Shown one piece after another: positions 27,576-34,799 of a stretch of DNA of 64,000 nucleotides (position 1 is its first letter; each line of letters begins with the position of its first letter). The notes beneath the pieces were generated by a model. That model had not been told where the DNA came from. It made no database searches and worked only from the letters and a program-made list of their open reading frames with translations. The position numbers and the translations under genes were made by a program. Origin of the DNA: Pyrinomonadaceae bacterium (lineage in GTDB: Bacteria; Acidobacteriota; Blastocatellia; Pyrinomonadales; Pyrinomonadaceae); assembly GCA_017983495.1 (NCBI GenBank), contig JAGOBH010000003.1, forward strand, positions 248,001-312,000, read 5' to 3'.

Positions 27576-28196
27576 ATGGATTGGTTTCGAAACACTGACT
27601 GGAATGAAGAAATCGAAGCTCGTTTCTTCGAAAAACTTCGACAAGCTCGTGATAAAGGCCAATGTCTCAGAATTCAGGGATGTACATTAGCCCGGGTACA
27701 TCCAACTGTCGCTCTACGATTGTTACAGGAGTATTTCAAGTTAGGCGAGAGCAACTTCGCTCTTGCACAGGCCTATGTGGACCAAGCTGCGGCATATGAG
27801 GCGTTAGGTGAAATTGATCTTGCAATTCAGTCATACGAGAGTGCATTGGAACGTGAGAATGAGTTTCCAACTTCGATAACTAGGGCATATCTAGAATTGC
27901 CCGAGCTTATTCTTAAGGAGGACCGTCGGGAACATTATCATCAGGCGTTGAGTGTATTGGAAAAATATTCAAATCACCCGAAATTTCCGATCGACCGTTT
28001 TCAATGGCATTCGATGTTCGCGATAATCTCAAAGGAACTTGGTAACACGAGCAGTGCCTGTATCCACGCCAAACAAGCCCTCGAAGAAGCGTCGAGGACT
28101 CATTCCGGTTTTCAGAATCATAGTAAGTTGGGACTTGTGGGGGATGACCAACGATTGACTCGTCAGAAACTAGAAGCAATACTCCAGGAAAGCTGA
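27576..28196 (+). CDS. Small TPR-like protein of unknown function
   Basis: A 206-residue helical protein beginning MDWFRNTDWNEEIEARFFEK. TPR-like helices are visible at about 45-110 (ALRLLQEYFKLGESNFALAQ and AAAYEALGEIDLAIQSYESA) and a second pair near 155-185. No signal peptide or catalytic motif is seen. Its codon use is clearly more AT-rich than lysC before it and dapB after it, so it may have been acquired; it starts six bases after the lysC stop, inside the lysine gene run. The function is unknown and any link to lysine synthesis is only positional. Confidence 0.7.
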   Translation: MDWFRNTDWNEEIEARFFEKLRQARDKGQCLRIQGCTLARVHPTVALRLLQEYFKLGESNFALAQAYVDQAAAYEALGEIDLAIQSYESALERENEFPTSITRAYLELPELILKEDRREHYHQALSVLEKYSNHPKFPIDRFQWHSMFAIISKELGNTSSACIHAKQALEEASRTHSGFQNHSKLGLVGDDQRLTRQKLEAILQES

Positions 28197-28209
28197 AAAG
28201 AAAAAGTAA

Positions 28210-29319
28210 ATGCAAATGCGACTATTTGAACTTACCAATTCCCTTATGTCCATCCCATCCGTTTCCGGCGATGAGGAAGCGGTCGGGTTTTATCTTCGCG
28301 ACTATCTGGAATCGCTCGGCTGGACGGTCGAACTGCAGGCGGTTGGAGAGCCGACACTCTTGTCGGCATCGCCGGTTCCTCCGGCGAGTGGATTTCTCGA
28401 CGCCGAAGCGGCGTCGATGCGGACAGGAGTGTCCGCGCTCCGACAATATAATGTAATTGCCTATCTGAACGACACGCCCCGCGTTTGGTTGTCGACGCAT
28501 ATGGACACGGTGCCGCCGTTCATTCCACCGACTGAGGATGATGAAAAGATCTACGGTCGTGGGTCTTGCGATGCGAAAGGGATCATTGCTGCACAGATCA
28601 CCGCCGCCGAGATGCTCAGAAAACAGGGAGTTGAGGACATCGGTTTGCTCTATACGGTCGAGGAGGAACGTGCTTCGACCGGTGCCAAGGTCGCGAACCA
28701 TCATCCGATCGCGGCAAAATGCGAATATCTGATCAACGGTGAGCCGACGGACAACGACCTTGCGATCGGCTCAAAGGGTACGTTTCGGCTGAACATCAAG
28801 ACGTCGGGCAAGGCGGCACACTCGGCCTACCCGGAAGAGGGCGAGTCGGCGATCGAGAAGCTGCTCGACATACTCGAGGACATCCGGCACACGCGTTTCC
28901 CGAATGACGATTTCTTTGGCGAGACGACCGTCAATATCGGCACGATCGAAGGCGGCGTAGCTCTCAATGTCATCCCGCCCGTCGCCGAGGCAGGCCTGGC
29001 GATACGCCTGACCACAAAACGCGAACCGATCGAGGAAGCGGTTCGCAGCGTCGTCCGCGACCGCGGCGAGATCAAGGTGCTGTCCGCCAGCGAACCGCAG
29101 CGAATGCTCGAGGTCGAGGGCTTTCGGCAGAAGGTCGTCCGCTTCACCACCGACATCCCGCACCTCCCAAACTGGGGCACGCCGCTTCTGCTCGGCCCGG
29201 GCTCGATACTGGTTGCGCATACCAAGGATGAGTTTGTGCTGAAAAAGGACCTCGAAACTGCTGTGGGGCTATATGTTGAATTGGTAAAAAGGCTCTTACA
29301 ACTGGATGTTAAGGATTAG
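28210..29319 (+). CDS. M20 metallopeptidase, DapE/ArgE-like, with in-frame REPIN insertion
   Basis: A 369-residue zinc aminoacylase/peptidase of family M20. The metal motif LSTHMDTVPPF (about residue 96), GRGSCDAKGIIAAQ, and YTVEEERASTGA are clear, as is the dimerisation segment with GKAAHSAYPEEGESAIEK. Given its place after lysC and before dapB, succinyl-diaminopimelate desuccinylase (DapE) is the likeliest role, but acetyl-lysine or acetylornithine deacetylase cannot be excluded. Residues about 46-78 are encoded by a 97-bp palindromic element and read [13 protein letters not shown], which is the opposite-strand translation of the segments found in the acyl-CoA synthetase. Without it about 336 residues remain. 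Confidence 0.88.
   Translation: MQMRLFELTNSLMSIPSVSGDEEAVGFYLRDYLESLGWTVELQAVGEPTLLSASPVPPASGFLDAEAASMRTGVSALRQYNVIAYLNDTPRVWLSTHMDTVPPFIPPTEDDEKIYGRGSCDAKGIIAAQITAAEMLRKQGVEDIGLLYTVEEERASTGAKVANHHPIAAKCEYLINGEPTDNDLAIGSKGTFRLNIKTSGKAAHSAYPEEGESAIEKLLDILEDIRHTRFPNDDFFGETTVNIGTIEGGVALNVIPPVAEAGLAIRLTTKREPIEEAVRSVVRDRGEIKVLSASEPQRMLEVEGFRQKVVRFTTDIPHLPNWGTPLLLGPGSILVAHTKDEFVLKKDLETAVGLYVELVKRLLQLDVKD
28345..28441. mobile_element. REPIN-like palindromic element, copy D (97 bp) in the M20 gene
   Basis: Starts GGAGAGCCGACACTCTTGTC and ends GGAGTGTCCGCGCTCC. The first hairpin is GCCGACA-CTCT-TGTCGGC, a paired change from GCGGACA/TGTCCGC that keeps the stem. The third hairpin is TCGACGCCG-AAG-CGGCGTCGA. 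It is shorter than copies A and C because the central spacer is missing. It is inserted in the opposite orientation relative to its host gene, yet the frame remains open. Confidence 0.85.
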
Positions 29320-29370
29320 CAGGATACTGTGATGTTTGCACTATCCTATTTATCCTGCTCATCCTGTTAA
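29312..29370. repeat. AGGATTAGCAGGAT-type inverted repeat
   Basis: AGGATTAGCAGGATA (29312-29326) pairs with TATCCTGCTCATCCT (29351-29365), 14 of 15 bases. It covers the stop codon of the M20 gene and ends 11 bp before dapB. This AGGATTA/ATCCTG motif is a common kind of intergenic repeat in many bacteria and may act as a structured RNA spacer. Confidence 0.6.
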
Positions 29371-29380
29371 AATTCTCAAT

Positions 29381-30079
29381 ATGAAGATCGCACTAATTGG
29401 ATACGGGGCCATGGGTAGGCTCATTGAGCGGCTGGCCGTTGAAAAGGGGCACGAGATTGCCGTTGTCATTACGGACGCGGATGCCGGGCTGTCGGCGGCG
29501 GAGTTGGCTGAGAGGTTGTCCGGCTGCGACGTGGCGATCGATTTTACGGTTGCGGCGGCGGTCCGGCGGAACGTCGAGGCATGCGTGGCCGCGGGAGTGC
29601 CGTTGGTCGAGGGCACGACCGGTTGGGGCGAACAGCGAGCGGATATCGAAGCTGTCATCCGTGACGGCAACGGGGCGTTCCTGTTTGGGGCGAATTTTTC
29701 GATCGGCGTGAATCTGTTCTATCGCATTGCGGACTTTGCCGCCGAACTTTTCGCAAAATTCCCGGTGTATGAGGCGTTTATCGAAGAGCAGCACCATTCC
29801 CGCAAACTCGATTCGCCCTCGGGCACAGCGCTCAAGATTAAAAGCATCGCCGAAAAGCACATAAACAAAGACATTTCCGTCGCGGCCACGCGGGCAGGCA
29901 ATATCCCGGGCACGCATCGCGTCGGATTTGATGGCCTGGCGGATCAGGTCTTGCTCGAACACACCGCCCGCTCCCGCGAAGGCTTCGCGTCCGGAGCTGT
30001 TCTGGCCGCAGAATGGATCGTGGGAAAGACGGGCTTTTACGAATTTACCGATGTCATCGATGAAGTGCTCGGTGGCTAG
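29381..30079 (+). CDS. dapB: 4-hydroxy-tetrahydrodipicolinate reductase
   Basis: Reduces 4-hydroxy-tetrahydrodipicolinate with NAD(P)H in the DAP branch of lysine synthesis. The 232-residue protein is a little short for the family but has the Rossmann start MKIALIGYGAMGRL, the central VPLVEGTTGW, and the substrate motif EEQHHSRKLDSPSGTALK (His-His and Lys, about 140-150). The C-terminus HTARSREGFASGAVLAAEW is typical. The ATG at 29381 is preceded by AATTCTCAAT without a strong ribosome site, and by a repeat. It lies between the DapE-like gene and trpF. Confidence 0.95.
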   Translation: MKIALIGYGAMGRLIERLAVEKGHEIAVVITDADAGLSAAELAERLSGCDVAIDFTVAAAVRRNVEACVAAGVPLVEGTTGWGEQRADIEAVIRDGNGAFLFGANFSIGVNLFYRIADFAAELFAKFPVYEAFIEEQHHSRKLDSPSGTALKIKSIAEKHINKDISVAATRAGNIPGTHRVGFDGLADQVLLEHTARSREGFASGAVLAAEWIVGKTGFYEFTDVIDEVLGG

Positions 30080-30084
30080 ACCGT

Positions 30085-30167
30085 TTTAGCCGCAGATGAC
30101 GCCGATAAAGCAGATTTCAAACTCAGATTTTTCTTGATCGGCGCTATCCGCGTCATCTGCGGTTAAA
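30085..30167. repeat. Intergenic cruciform repeat between dapB and trpF
   Basis: TTTAGCCGCAGATGACGC (30085-30102) pairs with GCGTCATCTGCGGTTAAA (30150-30167) with one mismatch, and the inner CGCCGAT pairs with ATCGGCG. The arms fit a stable hairpin immediately after dapB; it may end or process the dapB message, though no U tract follows. Confidence 0.75.
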
Positions 30168-30185
30168 TTATTCACAGAATAAGTA

Positions 30186-30836
30186 ATGACAAGGATCAAG
30201 ATCTGTTGCATCTCAAGTGTTAGCGAGGCTGCTTTGGCGATAGACGCGGGTGCATCGGCAATCGGGCTTGTTGGCAAGATGCCGTCAGGGCCGGGGCCGA
30301 TCTCAGATGATTTGATCTATTCGATCGCACGGAGCGTGCCGCCGCCGATCGCGACGTTTTTGCTGACCTCCGAACAAACGCCACAAGGAATAATCGACCA
30401 TCATAACCGTACCAAAACCAATACGATTCAAATCGTTGATGAACTATTGGGCCGCGAGTATGGTGCGATACAAGAGGCGTTGCCACACATAAAGCTTGTT
30501 CAGGTAATACATGTAGTTGGCGAACAGTCGGTCGATGAGGCGGCCGAGATCGCGGAGCACGTCGACGCAATACTCCTGGATAGCGGTAACCCGAATCTGG
30601 CCGTCAAGGAACTTGGCGGCACCGGGCGGCGGCATGATTGGTCGTTGTCGCGAAGGATCGTGGAAACCTGCGGCAAGCCTGTTTTCCTTGCGGGCGGGCT
30701 AAACGCGGAGAACGTTCGCGAAGCTGCCGAATCGGTCCAGCCGTTTGGACTCGATATTTGTTCTGGTGTGCGAACCGATGGAAAACTGGATATTCGTAAA
30801 TTAGAAAGTTTCTTCGCAGCGATCGCCGCGGTTTGA
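30186..30836 (+). CDS. trpF: Phosphoribosylanthranilate isomerase-like protein (divergent)
   Basis: A 216-residue TIM-barrel protein related to TrpF, which isomerises phosphoribosylanthranilate in tryptophan synthesis. The family start IKICGIT is IKICCISSV here, so the catalytic Cys is present but followed by changed residues; TFLLTSEQTPQ, HVDAILLDSGNP, KPVFLAGGLNAENV and FGLDICSGVR match the barrel. Usual GVDVSSGVE is GLDICSGVR. Catalytic Asp is probably the one in LLDSGNP. It is in the lysine run, not with trp genes, so a different substrate or moonlighting is possible. The symbol reflects family, not proven activity. Confidence 0.7.
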   Translation: MTRIKICCISSVSEAALAIDAGASAIGLVGKMPSGPGPISDDLIYSIARSVPPPIATFLLTSEQTPQGIIDHHNRTKTNTIQIVDELLGREYGAIQEALPHIKLVQVIHVVGEQSVDEAAEIAEHVDAILLDSGNPNLAVKELGGTGRRHDWSLSRRIVETCGKPVFLAGGLNAENVREAAESVQPFGLDICSGVRTDGKLDIRKLESFFAAIAAV

Positions 30837-30922
30837 TGCATTAACAAACGCGGATGAACGGCGATTGGGATGGTTCAGAGTTTCGCCACAAGAATTGCAT
30901 ATAGACTTGATTAATTTCTCTT

Positions 30923-30956
30923 ATCATCTGTGTTAATCTGAGTCCATCTGTGGTTC
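30923..30956. repeat. Second copy of the ATCTGTGTTAATCTG-type intergenic repeat
   Basis: ATCATCTGTGTTAATCTGAG followed by TCCATCTGTGGTT matches the right half of the repeat at 24061-24135, with one base changed. It lies 12 bp upstream of the dapA start in the 132-bp gap after trpF. Confidence 0.7.
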
Positions 30957-30968
30957 CATTTTTGAATT

Positions 30969-31871
30969 ATGACGATGAAAACTGACTGGATGCGAGGATG
31001 TGCGACGGCCCTGGTGACGCCATTTCATAAGGACGGTTCGATCGATGACGATTGCTTTGTGAAGCTGGTCGAGCGGCAGGTGAAAGGCGGCGTTAAGCTG
31101 CTCGTCCCGTGCGGCACGACCGGTGAAAGCGTGACAATGAACGAAGCCGAGCGTTTGCACGTGATATCGCTGACGGTCGGCGTGGCGAAACGTCTAGGGG
31201 CTCACGTTATTGCCGGAACGGGCAGTAACAGCACATCGGCGACGATCGATTTTACGCGAAAAGCTCGCGAGGCCGGCGCGGACGCGGCATTGATCGTGGC
31301 ACCGTATTACAACAAACCGACGCAGGACGGGATGTTCGCCCATTTTTCAGAGATCGCCAAGAGCGTGAAGGATCTACCGATAATGTTATACAACGTGCCG
31401 TCACGGACCGCGTCGAATATCACCGCACAAACGACACTGCGGCTTGCCGAAACTCACAGCAATATTGTCGCGACCAAAGAAGCGTCGGGTGACTTTTCCC
31501 AGGTCATGCACATCCTCGCGAACCGGCCGAGGGAGTTTAAGGTGTTTTCCGGCGATGACGCATCGACGCTGCCGCTCGCCGTTCTCGGTGCCGACGGCCT
31601 GGTGTCCGTCTGTGCCAACGAAATGCCGAGGGAAACCGCTCGAATGGTCGTGCATTCGTTAAACGGTTCGTTTCATTTCGCACGCAAACTGCATTACAAA
31701 CTGCTGCCGCTGATGGAGGCAAACTTCGCTGAATCGTCGCCCGCACCGTGCAAATTTGTGATGAAGGAAATGGGCCTGCTCGAGGAAAATCTGCGGTTGC
31801 CGCTTGTGCCGGTTACGGTCGAGACTCGTGCGAGACTGAAAGCGGTAATGAAAGGAGTTATCGGCAAATGA
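30969..31871 (+). CDS. dapA: 4-hydroxy-tetrahydrodipicolinate synthase
   Basis: Condenses pyruvate and aspartate semialdehyde at the entry to the DAP pathway. The 300-residue TIM barrel shows CATALVTPFHKDGSID at the start, LVPCGTTGESVTM (about 48), the YYNKPTQDGMFAHF segment with catalytic Tyr (about 117), and the Schiff-base Lys in NIVATKEASGD (about 167). GDDASTLPLAVLGADG is also typical. A second ATG two codons later is possible. Its stop overlaps the next gene by four bases (ATGA), so translation is coupled. Confidence 0.96.
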   Translation: MTMKTDWMRGCATALVTPFHKDGSIDDDCFVKLVERQVKGGVKLLVPCGTTGESVTMNEAERLHVISLTVGVAKRLGAHVIAGTGSNSTSATIDFTRKAREAGADAALIVAPYYNKPTQDGMFAHFSEIAKSVKDLPIMLYNVPSRTASNITAQTTLRLAETHSNIVATKEASGDFSQVMHILANRPREFKVFSGDDASTLPLAVLGADGLVSVCANEMPRETARMVVHSLNGSFHFARKLHYKLLPLMEANFAESSPAPCKFVMKEMGLLEENLRLPLVPVTVETRARLKAVMKGVIGK

Positions 31872-32341
31872 AATGTTTCCGCCGCTGTGCCGTCGTAATT
31901 GTCGCGATCGTGTTGTCCACATTCCCGGTGTTTGGGCAATCCACTAAAATGTCACGGGATGAGACCGATGTGCGGTCGGCGATCGGGAAATGGGCGGAGG
32001 CGGTCAAGGGGCGCGATCAAAACGCCCTGGACGCACTATTTGCCGATGACCTCTTTATAACGGATTTTAACGGCGGAACTCGGGGGAAGAAGGAAGAACT
32101 CGAGATATTAAAACCGTCAGAGACGGTGAAGACCGTTTCGGTTTCGAACGAGGATATCAAAGTTCGTTTTTACGGCGGCTCCAAGACCGCCGTTATTACA
32201 GCGGTTGTACGGATGGTTTTCGACACCGGAGGCAAGCAGACGCCAATGGCGATGCGTTATACAAGCGTCTGGGAAAAGCGGCGGGGACGATGGCAGATCG
32301 TGGTGCTGCAAACTGCACGGATAGCATCGCCAAAGTCGTGA
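31868..32341 (+). CDS. Exported SnoaL/NTF2-like protein (DUF4440 type)
   Basis: A 157-residue exported protein. The signal peptide (residues 1-20, AVVIVAIVLSTFPVFGQ) precedes an NTF2-like cone fold: SAIGKWAEAVKGRDQNALDALFADD, VRMVFDTGGKQTPMAMRYTSVW and the end RRGRWQIVVLQTAR. Such proteins bind small hydrophobic ligands or act as simple enzymes; here function is unknown. It starts by a four-base overlap (ATGA) with the dapA stop, so it is certainly co-transcribed with it. Confidence 0.8.
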   Translation: MKCFRRCAVVIVAIVLSTFPVFGQSTKMSRDETDVRSAIGKWAEAVKGRDQNALDALFADDLFITDFNGGTRGKKEELEILKPSETVKTVSVSNEDIKVRFYGGSKTAVITAVVRMVFDTGGKQTPMAMRYTSVWEKRRGRWQIVVLQTARIASPKS

Positions 32342-32351
32342 AATATTGAAT

Positions 32352-32744
32352 ATGGAATTTGAAGATCTGAAAAGGCCCGGCGGGACGTCGGGCGGGTTGG
32401 TCGAGTTCGTGATCGGTTTCATCATGACGATCTCGGGCGGCTATATGCTCATCAGCCGCGTCATCGTGACCAGCGGTTTCTGGAATTGGGGCGGTTACAA
32501 CACATTCGGCCTTTCGCTCGTTCCGCTCATCTTCGGCATCGCGTTCGTTTTCTTCAATGGCAAGTCGATCATCGGCTGGATTCTCATCGCGATCAGCATC
32601 ATCGTCATCGCCTCGGGCATATTGATGAATCTGCAGATCTATTTTCAACCGACAAGTCTTTTTAACACGGTAATCATGCTCATATTGTTTGCCGGTGGAA
32701 TTGGGTTGATCGCTCGGGCTGTAATGGCTCACGGTCAAGACTAA
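32352..32744 (+). CDS. Small four-helix membrane protein
   Basis: A 130-residue protein of unknown function with about four hydrophobic helices: LVEFVIGFIMTISGGYMLI, FGLSLVPLIFGIAFVFF, IIGWILIAISIIVIASGI and FNTVIMLILFAGGIGLIA. A short charged N-terminus (MEFEDLKRPGG) is cytosolic. I do not recognise the family. It follows the NTF2-like gene by 10 bp and precedes the P1 peptidase, so it is part of the dapA to dapD transcript. Confidence 0.75.
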   Translation: MEFEDLKRPGGTSGGLVEFVIGFIMTISGGYMLISRVIVTSGFWNWGGYNTFGLSLVPLIFGIAFVFFNGKSIIGWILIAISIIVIASGILMNLQIYFQPTSLFNTVIMLILFAGGIGLIARAVMAHGQD

Positions 32745-32778
32745 CATGCTGAAAAAAGTACTAGGAGTGCATCCGGAT

Positions 32779-33972
32779 ATGCGACGGACTTCAATTCTGT
32801 TGATCGCCTGTTTGTTACTTAACGTAGCGATACTAGCTCAAACCAAACCGCGTGCGAGGGACATTGGCGTGCCGTTCGAGGGGACGCCAGGCAAATTCAA
32901 TTCAATAACCGATGTTGCCGGTGTGGAGGTCGGATATACGACACTGATCTCCGGGGACGGGAATTCCGCCGTTCGAACCGGCGTTACGGCGATCCTGCCG
33001 CAGGGGAAAAAGTTCAACGGCAGACTCTTTGCGGGCTGGCACACGCTGAACGGAAACGGAGAGATGACCGGCACAACCTGGGTTGACGAATCGGGAGCCT
33101 TGGGCTCGCCGATACTGATCACAAATACTCACAGCGTCGGCATCGTACGTGATGCCGTGATCGAGTGGGGAGCGAAAAAGTTTCCGGGCGGAGGCTATTC
33201 AGGTGATTTCAGTTTGCCGGTTGTGGCCGAGACCTGGGACGGGTTCCTGAACGACATTAATGGATTTCACGTCAAGAAGAAACACGTCTTTCAGGCACTT
33301 GATTCAGCAAAAACGGGATCAATTGACGAGGGAAATGTGGGCGGCGGAACCGGAATGATCGCACACGGATTTAAGGCAGGCACCGGTACGGCCTCGCGTG
33401 TACTCGACGCAAAATCGGGTGGCTATACGGTGGGTGTTCTCGTTCAGGCCAATTACGGAGCGAGGCAGCTATTCACAGTTGCGGGTGTGCCGGTGGGAAA
33501 GGAGATCACGGACCTTAGGCTAAAGGCCGGCGAAGTTGCCTCCCAGGCAAATGCGACCCAAAGAAAATCCGGTAATGAAGGTGACGGCTCGATAATTGTC
33601 GTTGTGGCTACGGACGCTCCTTTGCTACCGCATCAGTTAAAGCGGCTGGTAAAGCGAGTGTCACTTGGTATTGGCAACGTCGGCGGGCGTGGAGAGAATT
33701 CGTCGGGTGATATCTTCATCGCGTTTTCAACCGCAAACGCCATCGAAGGCAGTAAAGACGATGGTGTTGCAAACATTCAAATGCTACCTAACGAGCGGAT
33801 AAACATGCTTTTTTGGGCGACTGCACAGGCAACCGAAGAAGCGATCATAAATGCGTTGGTGGCTGCCGAAACGATGAAGGGATACAAAGGCAACACGGTC
33901 TACGCTCTGCCGCACGACCGTCTGCGCGAGGTGCTGAAAAAATACAATCGGCTGAATCAGGATAAAAAGTGA
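32779..33972 (+). CDS. Exported P1 family aminopeptidase (DmpA/BapA-like)
   Basis: An N-terminal-nucleophile peptidase of family S58/P1, which removes N-terminal D- or L-residues or beta-peptides after self-cleavage. Signal peptide [21 protein letters not shown]. Family landmarks are [47 protein letters not shown] and the nucleophile region [15 protein letters not shown]; here the residue before the nucleophile Ser is Ser rather than Gly. The ATG at 32779 begins the signal peptide and has AGGAG 11 bases upstream; the ATG at 32746 is an alternative. It overlaps dapD (GTGA). A paralogue lies at 54278-55477. Confidence 0.9.
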   Translation: MRRTSILLIACLLLNVAILAQTKPRARDIGVPFEGTPGKFNSITDVAGVEVGYTTLISGDGNSAVRTGVTAILPQGKKFNGRLFAGWHTLNGNGEMTGTTWVDESGALGSPILITNTHSVGIVRDAVIEWGAKKFPGGGYSGDFSLPVVAETWDGFLNDINGFHVKKKHVFQALDSAKTGSIDEGNVGGGTGMIAHGFKAGTGTASRVLDAKSGGYTVGVLVQANYGARQLFTVAGVPVGKEITDLRLKAGEVASQANATQRKSGNEGDGSIIVVVATDAPLLPHQLKRLVKRVSLGIGNVGGRGENSSGDIFIAFSTANAIEGSKDDGVANIQMLPNERINMLFWATAQATEEAIINALVAAETMKGYKGNTVYALPHDRLREVLKKYNRLNQDKK

Positions 33973-34799
33973 CACTGAAAGAAAAGATCGAAGGGATGTT
34001 CGCAAAAACGGAATTCAATTCCGTAGACCGCGAGAACTATGAAGAATTCAAAACCGCGCTCCGTCGCGGTGAGATACGTTCTGCCGAAAGGGACGCTGTT
34101 GGCAATTGGCACGCGAATTCGTGGGTCAAGCAGGGGATATTGCTCGGGTTTCGAATGGGCAAGATGGTCGAGATGTCTAAGCCGACCGAGACTCTGCAGT
34201 TCTTCGACAAAGACACATTTCCGCTGCGGCCAATGACTTTGGAAGACGGCGTGAGGATCGTAATGGGCGGTTCGGCGATTCGTGATGGTTCGTATGTGGC
34301 TCCGAGCGTCGTTGTGGTGCCGCCGGCTTATATAAATGTTGGTGCGTATGTTGACGAGGGTACGATGGTCGATTCGCACGCTCTTGTGGGGTCATGTGCT
34401 CAGATCGGGAAGCGTGTTCATCTTTCCGCGGCCGCACAGATCGGCGGCGTGCTTGAGCCGGTGAATGCGACGCCTGTGATCATCGAGGATGACGTTCTTG
34501 TCGGCGGCAATACAGGTGTTTATGAGGGCACGATCGTCCGCGAACGGGCCGTGCTGGCTAGCGGCGTTATTTTGACACGTTCGACGCCCGTATTTGACCT
34601 GCCGAACAATCGGATCATTAAATCCGAGGACGGCGGCTCGCTTGAGATCCCGGCCGGTGCGGTCGTTGTTCAGGGTTCGCGTGCGGTCACCAGCGGATTT
34701 GGGAAAGACAACGGGCTGTCGATCTACTGCCCGATCATCGTAAAATACCGCGACGAAAAGACCGACGCCTCAACCAAGCTCGAAGATTACCTCCGTTAG
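33969..34799 (+). CDS. dapD: 2,3,4,5-tetrahydropyridine-2,6-dicarboxylate N-succinyltransferase
   Basis: Succinylates tetrahydrodipicolinate, the step that defines the succinylase route and requires a DapE. The 276-residue protein starts with a helical domain ([17 protein letters not shown]) and continues into a left-handed beta-helix built of hexapeptide repeats ([21 protein letters not shown], in part [20 protein letters not shown]). The CoA/substrate region [20 protein letters not shown] is intact. GTG at 33969 overlaps the P1 peptidase stop, so the two are translated together. Its stop overlaps the facing propeller gene by three bases. Confidence 0.95.
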   Translation: MTLKEKIEGMFAKTEFNSVDRENYEEFKTALRRGEIRSAERDAVGNWHANSWVKQGILLGFRMGKMVEMSKPTETLQFFDKDTFPLRPMTLEDGVRIVMGGSAIRDGSYVAPSVVVVPPAYINVGAYVDEGTMVDSHALVGSCAQIGKRVHLSAAAQIGGVLEPVNATPVIIEDDVLVGGNTGVYEGTIVRERAVLASGVILTRSTPVFDLPNNRIIKSEDGGSLEIPAGAVVVQGSRAVTSGFGKDNGLSIYCPIIVKYRDEKTDASTKLEDYLR

